The notes: generated by a model from the letters alone, not told the origin. DNA of 64,000 nt from Calliopum simillimum (GCA_951812925.1 OX638369.1:49967061-50031060); one strand, 5' to 3'; positions 53,086-64,000 are shown, counted from the first letter of the stretch. Numbers and translations: made by a program.

Positions 53086-55209
53086 CCTTTATCGGACAAT
53101 AAGTATGCAATTTCTGTAATCTATGTATAAATACGCAAAAAAGTTTGTCCTACCATTTAACTATATTAGAAATGGAGCACGACTGAAAAGAGCTGAAAAG
53201 AGGATACAGCACAAAGAGAAAGACAAAAAGCTGACTGAAACTGACTTCATGTTTTTTGTTTTTTTTTCGTTTCCCATTTGTCATTTGTACCAGGGATGAC
53301 AAATGAGCTTTTCTATTTTATACCAAATAGCAAAAAAAGTTCTAAAACTGTCCAAAAAGTACCAAAATTATTTAATACATTTGTGGTAAAATTTTGCCCA
53401 TTGAGCGATTCTAGTTAAAATAATCTTTTGAACAGTTCTTTCCGATGCACCGGTTTTTATTAGGCTATAACTAAATATTTTAATTCTAGTTTTTCCAGAT
53501 AAATGGACAAAATCAGTTTGCGAACTGTTTCTTGATTGTTAGATTACTTTCTCATTTCAATTGTGTTCACCAAGTGCTATAAAGTTTTTTAACCGTCATG
53601 TCATACAGAAAAAATAAAACTCTTATTTCGACCCATATCATGATCAGGTAAATAAAAATCTTTAGAAAAAAAAAAAATTTTTCTGGGGCAGTCCCTAGCT
53701 GCATTATAAAATAATAAAAAATAAAAAATCTAACGAAAATAAATTAAAAAATATATACATATATTTAAATTAGTTATCGCAAGCATAATTCAGTAGCATT
53801 CCGTAACATGCACGGTTTCAGTCTAACTACAATTTTTTTTTTTTTTTGAAGAAATCAATTTGGTAGTAAATTGATTTTGGCTTTTTTTCATTAATGTATT
53901 TTTTAGTTGTTAACTTTGTGATCTGGCGGTGAACTTTTACTTTTTTTCAACACTTAAGAGTAAACTAAACTACGACTATATTTGTAACATACTAAATAAT
54001 TTTTTTTTTTTTGTAAGTTGGCTCTAAAACAAAAATATAACGCCCATAGCTGCTTTCAAAGTTGTTTTTATTTAAAAGTAGGTAATACTTAAGCTAAAAA
54101 CTACATAGTAAAAACTTATTACAACTAACTAACTGATGAAAAGAAAATTAATTATAAATTTAAATTAAAAAAGATTATAGTTCAATAATCGCTGAAAAAA
54201 GAGAAAATCCAGTGCACTAAACTCAATGTGAAAATGTAAATTTTATGTTTATCTCAGCAGAAAATATTTTATGCCATGCTTGACCTTAATGATTCATATT
54301 TCAAAGCATGATTTATAGCAAATACTTAATCCAACAGAAACCCAGTTGGTTGCATTACGATTACAAGAAATACGCGTGGCGATTCATTCATTCGTTAAAA
54401 AAATAAAAAACAATTAATAAATAATTCTGAGGCAAAAGAAAAAAAAACCGCATAAACAAACTGATTGAATTACTCGAGCGAACAGACAGGCACATGGTGG
54501 TGTCAGTTTTCACTAGCGCGAAGAAAACCATTTGAAACAATAAAAAAGAAAAAAAAAAAACATTATAAAAGTGAGGAAAAAATAATAAAGCGCAACATAA
54601 GGTTAGATAGAAAAAAACATGAAAAAAATATTTACAATTGAAACTAAATCTTGAGAAAAACAATTTTCGCCATACGGAATAAAATTTAAAATTTAAATTG
54701 AAATTTGACTTGGAATCGAAATATTGAATTACATGGGGCAACACTAAAGCGATTGAGACGTAAAACACTTGCTGTTCATTTTGTCTATTGATAGCTATGA
54801 AAATGATTTAATTATAAAACTATGCATTTATTTTTCTTTCTTCTTTTTTCCCCACTTACAAACAAACAAAAATGAAGAAATTAAATTTTTATTTATGCTT
54901 GAATTATTTCTTCAAAAATACACGCTCCAAAAAATTGTTTACGATCAAAGCAATTAAAAAAAAAAAATTTTCTACACAATTTTTTTGTTGTTCCACTTTA
55001 CTCGTAGTAAGAAGTCTTCTCGAATTGTTTGTTATTGTTTATCATCGAGCATTGAGAGTGAGTGTTGGCGAATTGAACGCACGTCGCGCCATAAAAGTCA
55101 ACGGAATCAATTGAATCGAATTATTCAAATTCCAAGTATTTTTTCGGAAAAATTACGCAACACCTAAAGTTCAAAGATAGAGAATGTTTGCTTTATATAA
55201 AATGGCGCT
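53086..55209. other. No gene recognised
   Basis: AT-rich, with long T and A runs. The segment 55015-55130 (CATCGAGCATTGAGAGTGAG then GCACGTCGCGCCATAAAAG) is GC-richer and could be an untranslated exon or promoter, without proof. Confidence 0.35.
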
Positions 55210-55700
55210 AGAAACAGTTCAAATGCAGCATATGAAAAATTTTGTTTCGAAAAAAACAATAATTGAGCAGAGGAATGGATGTGGCAAGACTTATTAATAT
55301 AAAAACATTGTACTTATGTTTTGGACCTATGATGATTAATTCACTTTTGCATGCGCTCGAACCGATCTCAAAAGCATTTTTGTCACTTTTCAGGTGATAC
55401 CTCCAGAAAATGGTTTTTGGACACATTTGCGGCTTCTCCAACCATCGAAAATAGTTATCCATGCATTTTATTCTTGATGTTTGGATAAAAAGAAATCATT
55501 GGATGCAAAGTAAGGATTGTACGGCGGATGACCCATTAATTCGATGTTTTGAGTTCTCAAATAAGTAGTCAGTAGTCTGACGAGATGTGTGAGAGCTCGC
55601 ATTGTAGTGATGAAGAATGATTTTTCTTTGGTGGTTAGTTTTCCTCATTTCTCCGAATATTCTGACGAAACAAGAGACCATATGCTTCCGAGTACGTACT
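55210..55700 (-). pseudogene. DD34D mariner transposase C-terminal part, dead
   Basis: The minus strand reads KIILHHYNASSHTSRQTTDY; the second catalytic Asp of the expected HHDNASSHTS motif is Tyr. Then, across frameshifts, NIELMGHPPYNPYFASNDFF, where the Asp of SPD is Tyr but the catalytic position in ASND is kept. Decayed KMHG, FSMVGEAANVSKN and FLEVSPEK-like pieces run to about 55330. No terminal repeats or N-terminal half. It abuts the GCCCAAAT array. Confidence 0.75.
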
Positions 55701-56065
55701 TCAGGCGTTAGGAAATAACGCCCAAAAAATAAAATGACGAAATAACGCCAAAACAAAAACGAAATAACGCCCAAAAACAAAAACGAAATAACGCCCAAAT
55801 TATGTTCATATAAATTTGGGCGATAATTATTTTGGAAATAACGCCCAAAATTTGGGCTTTATTTCATTTTTTTTTTTGGGGCGTTATTTTGCTTAAAATA
55901 AAAAAACGAAATAACGCCCAAAAACAGAAAACGAAATAACGTCCTAATTATTTTCATACAAATAAATTTTGGGCGTTGTTTCCAAAATGATTTCCGCCCA
56001 AATTTATATGAAAATCATTTAGGCGTTATTTCGTTATTATTTTTGAGCGTTTTTTCGTTTTTATT
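55700..56065. repeat. GAAATAACGCCCAAA array, direct and inverted
   Basis: At least ten copies of AAATAACGCCCAAA or TTTGGGCGTTATTT in both orientations over about 365 bp, so the region can fold extensively. A shorter member lies at 6385-6490. Confidence 0.85.
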
Positions 56066-56074
56066 TTGGGCGGT

Positions 56075-56134
56075 CCCAGTGTGCCAGACGGTTCTTATAT
56101 CCGCTTTTTTATCCGTTACGTCTGGCACACTGGG
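56075..56134. repeat. Perfect 16-bp inverted repeat, 28-bp spacer
   Basis: CCCAGTGTGCCAGACG at 56075-56090 and CGTCTGGCACACTGGG at 56119-56134 are exact inverses. It looks like the two ends of a transposon joined with almost no interior (tips CAGTGTGCC). No flanking 8-bp duplication is visible. Confidence 0.85.
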
Positions 56135-56161
56135 GTATTACTTCATTTTATATTTCCCACC

Positions 56162-56473
56162 AGCCTGCTTCCACCGCAGATTTAAAAAGTGATTTAAGGC
56201 AACTTCTGGATTTAGCGCTAAATCTAGGCGTTGATCCCACGATTTACCATACAATAATAAATCTGAGATTTAACTCTGTGCATTAATCACAGCAATGTTA
56301 CCGATTTTGGCAATTTTTGGCCAAGTGACACCCCTGAACTTTGGCAACTGGCATTAAACATAAAGCAAATTGAAGATAAATATAAAGAAGAAAATGAAAG
56401 ACAAGTTTAATTTTACAGCTCTGCTCTTGACATTTACTGACATAAATAAATCTATTATGGTGGAAACAGGCTA
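56162..56473. mobile_element. MITE with AGCCTGTTTC-type ends, copy 2 (312 bp)
   Basis: It parallels 25852-26215 from AGCCTGCTTCCACCGCAGAT through GATTTAGCGCTAAATCTAGG and GACACCCCTGAACTTTGGC to GGTGGAAACAGGCTA, but lacks about 50 bp near the right end present in copy 1. Confidence 0.85.
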
Positions 56474-58879
56474 TAATCCCCGTACTTCATACTCGAACAA
56501 CTTTTGTGGGATTATAGATTGCCTTGAAAGACACATGCACATGGAAAAAACTAAGATTTATTGAAAATCCCAGATAAGTGTGATAAGAGCCTATTTTTAC
56601 TTGCCTGGTTTAGGCAGCTTAGTTAGTTTATGATTAGTTATTAGTTAATTTGTCATATGAAGAGCTTTTAATTTGTATGAAAAATTTTAATGGAAAATCA
56701 AATAAATTGTCAGTATGGCAATGCTATTTTAACCATTGCAACCCTGAATTCAAAGAATTCCAGGATTGAAGTTTTGAAAAAGCTCTTTTTTGACACATGT
56801 ACGACGTATAAAACAAAACAAACAAACAATTTAAAACTTAAATAGTTTCATTGGCATTTAATAAAATTAAAATTACAAACTATTTAAAAATATACGTATT
56901 TGTATATAAATATACAAACTACACCGTGCAAAAGTAAACCAAACGAGACAGTGGGAACGCTTAACTTTGAGCTTTGAGTTTTTGTTATTTCAGTTTGGTT
57001 AATCAAGGTACTAGGAACATTTCGTAAATGTCATATAAAGTGAGGCGAAATGTAAGATGCTATACAGCAACGTATGGATTTTTGTAAAGGCAAAGTTTAC
57101 GAGATTAAAATTTTTTATGTGTTCTGGGCTAGAATTCGAAAGAACTAAATTTATTTGGTGACAAAACACAATATTGATTTTTTCACTTTCATTTATCCGT
57201 GTATGACAACAAACAATATTCCTTAATGACGTGCTTTATACATTTGAACAAAAAAAGATGTTATTAATCATTACAATGCTGTTTTAATTGTCTTTTTTTA
57301 TTATTACAGCCGTTATTATATTAGAGCAGACAGACCCCTGTTGGTTTATAGATTAGTTTAGTAGGAAAAAAAACGCTTTATCGAAATAGCTTTATTTATG
57401 ACATAATTCATGTATTGATTAGAAGTTTAGTAGTTTTTCTTATCACTCATACTAAATAAATAAACTTTCTTTATACAGAAAAATTTTGTTTTCATTATTT
57501 ATGTACTTAATCCTTGGTTAAACAAGATTTTCTCTATACAAATATAGCAAGAATTAATAAAAGAGCCATATAACAATGACGAAGCCAGTACGTGGCAGTA
57601 AATTTTGGTGGTGGTGCTTTTTATTCAACCAACATAGAAATGTGAAATCAACCAACCATATGCACTTGATTTTTTTACCCGCGCAACATACCGATGGCGC
57701 CTTACCTCGACTACTGGATTGCGCACCAAGTGCTTTTACTTTGGAATATTTCATATTTTTATTATAAAACAGGGTAAAACCTTTTATGGTACATGTTAAG
57801 GTTTATATTTTTTGTAAATGCCTCATTCTTATTATTATTCTGTTTTACGTTTGGTATTATAGATTTTATTTTTTCATACTTTCTTTATTTAATAATCGTT
57901 CAGCAACCCCTGCTAAAGTTGTCGCGCGTAGACCCTTGAGTATTATTTTCACTAGGTACTAAAAGTTTAACTTGTCGACAATGTGTTTGTGTGGTATTAA
58001 AACTTAAGGGAGTTGGAAATATCATGGGATACTTTGCCAAGTGAAAGGCCAGCTAAATGAAAAGGTCAGGGTGGAAATTTGAAGATTTTTAAAGAAAAGT
58101 AGAATTGTACATTTTGAAAACTGAACAAAGATATTTTTAATCACATTTTTAAGTCAGAAGCGAAACAGTAAAATTTAATTATTATATTTTTTGTATACTT
58201 CATACACTTTAAAATAACAATTTTTAAAAGCACCCCCGATAAAGACTTTTTCAGCGTAGTTAGGAAAGTTTTGATATTGTATATGCTGCGGTCTGAGAAA
58301 AAAAATAAATTATCAATTACACATATTAAAATTCTTACAATACCTCACATTATGAATATCAAATGCGCCAGCAAATAAAAGTCCCCACTTTGAATGTGAT
58401 AATAAAAAAAATCACAAAGGAATTTCGCTGATTAGTTTTTATTTAGTATGTCTCGCCTATTTGGCAGCACGTTTTGAAAATTTATAAAGCTAAAAACAGC
58501 TACACTAACAATAGCCAACGAAAGAAAAAAAAGGAGCAAAAAATTACAACTTCAATTTGCATGGAAAAAACGAAGTGACGCCGGAGCTCAACAATTAACT
58601 CTACGACAACTCGACTTAGTAGGCAAAACTTAATGCATGAGCGCTTTAAGCCGGTGAAGTTGCTTCCCTTTAGCAAAAAAGAAAAAAAAAAGGTTTTTTC
58701 TTCGTGTAAATGTAGTTTTTCTACTTCATGCATTCGTCATCATTTGCTGCCTGCTTATTTTCCTGGGAGTAAACGAAGTTAACTTTATGTGACAGTGATG
58801 CCAGTTATACAAAATTGTAAAATAATGGAGTAGATATGGACAAAACTCGTCTGTTTAAAGTTATGACATTTTTGACCAT
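56474..58879. other. No firm gene; one candidate first exon inside
   Basis: AT-rich with isolated GC-richer islands at 57570-57750 and 58555-58640. The first contains the candidate exon 57754-57706. A CCGGTGAAGTTGC-type stretch near 58650 has no support as coding. Confidence 0.35.
57706..57754 (-). CDS. Candidate first coding exon (16 codons), weak
   Basis: On the minus strand ATG starts MKYSKVKALGAQSSSR and is followed by G and GTAAGG, a fair donor. The surroundings are GC-richer than the rest. If real, it would start a minus-strand gene whose next exon lies at lower coordinates. Its phase does not join directly to the candidate Lrch microexon or to the Lrch exon at 32593. May be chance. 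Confidence 0.2.
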
Positions 58880-60010
58880 ATGCTAGAAACTTTTTACAAA
58901 TCAAATTACCCTAATCTTCTTTCAAAATAATTTTTTTGCAAGTCGAATGAAACTTTTTCAAATCAAATTCAATTTTTCCAAATGAAATTAAACTTTTTCC
59001 AAATCAAATTGCCATTTTTTATCTATCAAATTGAATTATTTCCAAATCAAATTAAACATTTCCAAATCAAATTGAACTTTTTCCAAATCTGCCTTTTTAT
59101 ACCCTACACCCAGGGTATATTCACTTTGTCCTTCCGTTTGTAACGCAGAGAAGGAGGCGTGGCAGGTATAGAAAAGTATATATATTCTTGATCAGCGTCA
59201 CCTCCTGAGTCGATATAGCCATGTCCGTCTGTCTGGCTGGCTGGCTGGCTGGGTGGCTGGCTGGCTGGCTGGGTGGCTGGCTGGCTGTGTGTTGAAATAC
59301 ACTTTTTGGGAAAACTGAGCAAGATAATTCAATGAAATTTGGTACACTGCCTCCGTCATCAAAGTTAGCTCGGGGGATTGAAAATGAGTAAAATCGGTCA
59401 ACGGACACGCCTACCGCCCATACAAAAATTATATTCAAAATGCAATTTTAGGAGTATTTTTCACGACAATGCAACCACAATACATATAAGTACTACGAAT
59501 TGTAAGCGCAAGCTCTGATAAAAATTTGAGCGAATTCGGACAAGAGGGCGTGGTACCTCCCATATAAGCAGAAGCTTCAAAACGCTATACTGAAAGCGTT
59601 TTTTGAGATATTCGAACCAAATTTGACTCAGACACTAAGAATTATAAATGAAAGCTCTCGGCAAAAACTGGGTGAAATCAGACAAGGGGGCGTGGCACCT
59701 CCCATATAAGCAAAAGATTCAAAATGCTATACTGAAAGAGTTTTTTGAGATAATCCAATTAAATTTCACTCTGACACTAAAAACTATAAATGCAAGCTCT
59801 GAACAAAAACTGGGTGTACTCGGACAAGAGGGCGTGGCACCTCCCATATAAGCAAACTTTTCAAAATACTGCAGTGTAGGGTATTTATTTTTTGGCCAGG
59901 CCAAAATTTACACCCTTACTAGTTTTCAGATCAAATTGAACTTTTTCCAAATCAAATTAAACTTTTTCCAAATTCAATTAAACTTTTTCCAAATCAAATA
60001 AACCTTTTAT
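58880..60010. repeat. Minisatellite CTTTTTCCAAATCAAATT(A/G)AA, split by a Helitron
   Basis: Units of about 20-23 bp occur at 58920-59087 and again at 59930-60010, with the Helitron-like element 59088-59922 between. Removing the insert restores a continuous array. Confidence 0.85.
59088..59922 (+). mobile_element. Helitron-like non-autonomous element 4, best preserved
   Basis: It starts TC after A at 59088, then TTTTTATACCCTACACCCAG, CACTTTGTCCTTCCGTTTG, GAGTCGATATAGCCATGTCC and a (GGCT)n run at 59231-59283. Three tandem units of about 142 bp, each with GGGCGTGG(C/T)ACCTCCCATAT, follow. The end is TTTTGGCCAGGCCAAAA (perfect hairpin), 11 nt, CTAG, with T next. TC start, hairpin, CTRR end and A/T target fit a Helitron. 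No coding capacity. Confidence 0.82.
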
Positions 60011-60104
60011 CTCCTGATTTCCGGCCGAAGACTAAATTTCAAGAAAAATACGATTTTGAAGGATCAATGTTGGTAGAAAAAAGTACATGAGCTATGCTAT
60101 ACAC

Positions 60105-60467
60105 CAAGGGTGTCAACGTAGAACAAAATATTTCAATAATTTTTTAAATTTCTGAGAACTATAACACACACGAAAAATGTTTGTTGTTTTTTTTTTTTTT
60201 GAGCTCGTCAAAATTTGCGGAATTAAAATATTTATGAAAAATTGTTTTTGTTGTTTCGCATAAAAAAAAAACAACAAACATTTTTCGTGTGTGTTGTAGG
60301 TCTCAGAAATTTAAAAAATTATGAAATATTGTTGTTGTTGCCACCAAAAAAACAACAAAAAATAAGTTTTGTCATTGTGTAGTTCGAGGAATTTGAAGTT
60401 GTTGTAAAAGCGAAAATTTTGCACTGACTGCGCTTGGCTCAGTGATTTGAAAACGCTGACACCCTTG
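60105..60467. mobile_element. hAT MITE with perfect 8-bp target duplication (363 bp)
   Basis: CTATACAC flanks both ends (60097-60104, 60468-60475). The tips are CAAGGGTGTCAACGT and the inverse of CAAGGGTGTCAGCGT. An internal pair of arms, ACACACACGAAAAATGTTTG and its inverse, gives a hairpin. The 8-bp duplication and CA-G-rich tips identify a hAT-type MITE, inserted recently enough to keep the duplication. Confidence 0.92.
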
Positions 60468-60765
60468 CTATACACCGTGTGTTAAGATATGTACGAAATT
60501 ACAAATGAAAACCGAAAACTGGAATTTTTTGTGTATTTTTACTTGTATTGATTTTAATACAAAACTCCTCATTTATGGGGAAAGACCTCAAGTCTATACA
60601 GGTTTTCCACTTCAAGCTTAATCTTTTCCGAAATTAATAAAACTTTTATCTTTTTTTGAAATCTCAACAAATAATGTATCACGTATAAAGTAGCAAACTT
60701 ATTTTGAGTGAAAACCAGGAGATTTTTCCTCAAAAATAAGGAGGCGAAGAAAGAGGAGGCCCGAT

Positions 60766-61422
60766 TAATGATGGGAAAAAATAATGTATTAATCGGTTAA
60801 TGAATCATGAACAATTATTAATTGCAATAAAATAACCGATTAATCGGTATTTCCAAATAAGATTAAAGTTATCGTAAGAAACATAAATAAATTTTTGGAA
60901 TTGCGCTCCCTCAGAACCAAAATGTCCCCTTTAATGTAATTAAGCAACATGTAAAATTTGATCCAATTTAGAGAACGTCTCATGTTTCCCAAATCTTCTT
61001 AACAACCGAAAAGTGGTACTCTGAATATGGACATTTTTTTTTAAATTTACACTGTTAAACTTTTTTTTATATGGCTTTATAGCTGCTTAATTCGAATATG
61101 AAGTTTATTTCTCTGTAAGTTCTGAAGTTTTGAAGATATTGTCCATTCAAGGTGGAAAATTTATATACGAAATGGAATGGCCATATCTCCAAAATTACAG
61201 AACTTATGGAGAAACAAATATCAGATTTGAATTTAGCGGCTCGCCATTTACAGTTATTTTGGATTGTATCATTGTATTTCAACATTTATCTTAGGTGGTC
61301 TCGACACTTTTTTTCACGATATTTTTGGGAATAATCGATTAACCTGTCAATTAATCAAAAGAGAATTTACGATGCAATTTAATCCTATATTAATTGTTTT
61401 TCGGTTAATCGCCCCATCACTA
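60766..61422. mobile_element. hAT-like MITE, 657 bp
   Basis: The tips are TAATGATGGG and CCCATCACTA. The flanking octamers GGCCCGAT and CGTCCGAT match at 6 of 8 positions. GATTAATCGGTTAAT-type words near both ends are inverted. A further imperfect inverted pair lies at 61090-61215. No coding sequence. Confidence 0.7.
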
Positions 61423-61549
61423 CGTCCGATTAATAGTATGTATGTATGTACATTAATAGTAACCGAGATATATTTTACCTTGACCTTGAATATAATACAA
61501 ACGGTTGTTCGTATGAGAATGTACTAGATTATGTACTGATTCAGTTATT

Positions 61550-64000
61550 GACTAATTTAAATTCTTGTCCGATCAGTAGGAGAGGCAATTATGGAAACGA
61601 AATCACTAAGAGCATGTCAATGAAAGGGGTGAGTCTCTTCTACACTTTATAAACAACTCGAATTTATGCATTGCAAATCGAGGCAATGATCCAACATATA
61701 TTGGTCCAAGCAGCTAAAATGTTCCGGATATTACTTTATATTCAAACACTAAATTCTTCAACGTATATAATTGGAATATTTTGTATAAACCATCCTTTTC
61801 CGATCATAAGTACATAGGCTTTACGGTAGATTTTAATCCAATTATTATTGCTAAGGCTTTTAGAAACCTGGCAAAAACAGATTGGAGAAAATTTACGAAA
61901 ATCGTTCACAAAAGGTTAGGAAAACAATCTGTTCCTAATCTTCTAAGTCATACTTCTCTAGAAGAAGCAAACCACTTACTTAGCACAACTATGGTTAAAG
62001 CTTTCAATCACTCTTGTCCCATTAGTAAACCAAAAAAGAAACCTAAACCACCATGGTGGAACCAAGAAATCTCCTTGGCCAGATCAAATATACAGAATTT
62101 ATTTAAAAACGCTCGTAAAACCAACTCAATAGATCAGTGGGCACGCTGTAGAGCCGAACTCAAAATCTTTAAATACACCATACGTAAAGCAAAAAGATTG
62201 AGCTGGCAGGCATACTGTAAAGATATTGAAAATACAACAGATGCAGCCAGACTCAGAAAAATTTTGTCAAAAAAAGAAATAACGGCAGTTTTAATTCAAA
62301 ATGATAATGCAGCGGAAACAGTAGAGTTGTTAATGCAAACTCATTTTCCGGGCTGCCTAAACATTTCCGTTCTAACGACTTTGCAAACAATACTTAGTTT
62401 AGAAGGTTCACCTCCTAACATATTTAATAAGAACATAATAATAAATCATGCTCTTGAGTCCTTTAAACAATATAAATCAGCAGGTCCTTATAACATTTAC
62501 CCAGCTATATTACAATATGCTAAGGATAGTATCATGGAATGGCTTATACAAATTTTTAACGGTTGCTTAAGACTTCAATATGTACCGCAATCATGGCGCC
62601 AGGAAAAAGTAGTGTTTATTCCCAAAGGAGGAAAAATTACCCACGCCAAGGCAAAAGATTTCAGACCTATTAGTTTAACGTCTTTTCTCCTTAAAACCAT
62701 GGAACGTATCATAGACTGCTTCATTAGAGAAAGTATTCCCCACGGTTACATGTCACCTACTCAGCACGCCTACCAAAAAGGCAAATCAGTGGAAACTGCT
62801 CCACATAGTGTAGTTAAAAACATTGAGAATTCCCTTCACTACAAGGAATACACTTTAGCGGCATTCCTGGATATTGAAGGGGCTTTTAACAATATTTCAA
62901 ATGAATCGCTAATAGAGGGACTTTGGTTGATGGGAGTTAACGAATTACTTATAGGGGTGATAAACACTACTCAGTTGTCGCTTAATATCAACAACGTGGG
63001 GTTCTGAATTTACTCAAAAAGTGGCCATTTGCGGCACTCCACAAGGTGGGGTACTTTCACCACTTCTCTGGATAATAGCTTTAAATCCCCTTTTAAAAAA
63101 ATTACAAGGCATGGGCACTAAAGTTGCTGCCTATGCTGATGATCTTGTTTTAATGGTAAATGAGAAATATCCGAATGTATTAAGTGAGCTTCTGGAGACC
63201 TCGCTAGAATCCTTAAGCAGATGGTGCTCCACAAAAGGCCTTTGTATAAATCCATCAAAAACTCAAGTTATACTTTTTACCAGAAAATATAAAATACACT
63301 TTCAGGTGCATTCGTATCAATGGAATCACCATAAGTTTATCGAAAACTGCAAAGTTTATAGGGGTGATTTTAGATCACAAACTACATTGGAAAGAAAACA
63401 TTGAAGAACGCGTAGCAAAAGCTAATAATGCCTTCTACGCTTGCAAAGTCATGTTTGGTCGCACTTGGGGCTTAGAACCTAAGGTGACACACTGCTCTGT
63501 CGTTAGGCCTATATTGTAATATGGAGTATTTGTCTGGTGGAACGCACTCGAAAATAAATCTCTCTTAAAACCATTAGAAAGAATTCAACGACTTATGTGC
63601 TTGAGCATTACGGGTGCTCTAAAAACTACATCAGCAGAATCATTAAATGGAATACTTAACATGCTTCCTATTGACTTCCATGCAAAAGGAGTAGTCTTTA
63701 AAACTGGGATCCGACTGAAAGAAATTGAGGGTTTCAGCTTCAGAGAATTTGGACACAGCAAACTAAGCTTTGATTGTAAAAAGTCGACTGACTACTGTAA
63801 ACCAACACTGCATCTTGATAGAAAGTTCTTTGTTAACATAGAATCGAGAAATTCCTGGGTTAACAGAGTTTCAGACCCATCGAATTCTATTAATATTTAC
63901 ACGGACGGCTCTAAACAAGAAGCAGGGGTGGGGGCTGGGGTTTTCATTCCCACCTATAATACAACATTAATGTATAAATTGCCACAATACTGTAGCATCT
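61550..64000 (+). pseudogene. Non-LTR retrotransposon ORF2: endonuclease end, reverse transcriptase, start of RNase H
   Basis: Order: AP-endonuclease tail (NNSNLCIANRGNDPTYIGPS, stop, then NVYNWNILYKPSFSDHKYIG with the SDH motif); a linker with KPKPPWWNQEI; reverse transcriptase with SAGPYNIYPAIL, KAKDFRPISLTSFLLKTMER, STPTQHAY-like MSPTQHAYQKGKSVET, AAFLDIEGAFNNIS (first catalytic Asp), GTPQGGVLSPLLW, AAYADDLVLM (YADD box); post-RT block IQRLMCLSITGALKTTSAES; and INIYTDGSKQEAGVGAGVFI, the first RNase H motif, before the window ends. Frames break near 61715 (stop), 63007 (frameshift with stop), about 63290 and 63519 (TAA in an otherwise open stretch). The 5' end is truncated near 61550. RNase H places it in the I/LOA-like group; the exact clade is undecided. 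Confidence 0.9.

Noticed and set aside
55015..55130. Untranslated first exon
   Set aside because: GC-richer with a GTGAGT word, but nothing links it to a coding exon in the window.
59231..59290. CRISPR-like or satellite array from (GGCT)n
   Set aside because: Simple microsatellite inside the Helitron-like element; no spacer structure, and the genome is eukaryotic.

Overview
The window looks like AT-rich nuclear DNA of a higher (cyclorrhaphan) fly. A tephritid-like genome is my inference from the mix of mariner, Helitron-like and foldback repeats around a fly-type Lrch gene; no marker here proves the genus. One multi-exon protein-coding gene is clear. Nearly everything else is transposable-element debris, short non-autonomous elements and low-complexity DNA.

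Gene content. Eight exons on the minus strand between 32593 and 22846 encode most of an LRCH protein (leucine-rich repeats plus calponin homology; Drosophila Lrch). Splice sites and phases agree across all eight exons, and the frame stays open to a single stop. The 5' end of the gene is missing or unrecognised; a possible 19-nt microexon lies at 34213-34231. The terminal exon breaks off the CH domain and adds a long polyQ/N/D-rich tail ending in a hydrophobic anchor. A second gene is hinted at by one isolated, well-spliced plus-strand exon at 44836-44960, which I cannot assign. A weaker candidate first exon lies at 57754-57706.

Layout. 0.5-2 kb: DD37D mariner-like and non-LTR RNase H remnants. 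5.5-6.5 kb: tandem and palindromic repeats. 7.1-9.4 kb: a DD41D-type element split by a DD34D mariner. 11.6-12.7 kb: long inverted repeat. 13.8-16.7 kb: deleted mariner, deleted Tc1 and a MITE. 18.5-22.4 kb: hAT-like MITEs and AATT-rich DNA, then the 3' flank of Lrch. 22.8-34.2 kb: Lrch, with MITEs, two Helitron-like elements and a nested mariner derivative in its introns. 34.6-42.7 kb: mariner, Tc1, a motif-studded 1.3-kb element, an A-rich array and a mariner derivative carrying only the catalytic domain. 45.4-47.5 kb: Helitron-like and piggyBac-like non-autonomous elements. 49.8-52.6 kb: a cluster of very long inverted repeats. 52.9-61.4 kb: MITEs, a dead mariner, a minisatellite split by a Helitron, and two hAT-like MITEs. 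61.5-64 kb: a non-LTR retrotransposon ORF2 with EN, RT and the start of RNase H, cut by the window end.

Most notable. (1) Mariner/Tc1 derivatives here are repeatedly reduced to single transposase domains: two copies share one deletion and carry only the DNA-binding half (one still open), while another keeps only an open catalytic half. (2) Four long foldback loci could form hairpin RNAs. (3) Lrch has an unusual tail-anchored C terminus. (4) Several nested insertions give a relative order of events. I found no clearly new multi-gene system. All family calls come from reading motifs; no database search was possible.
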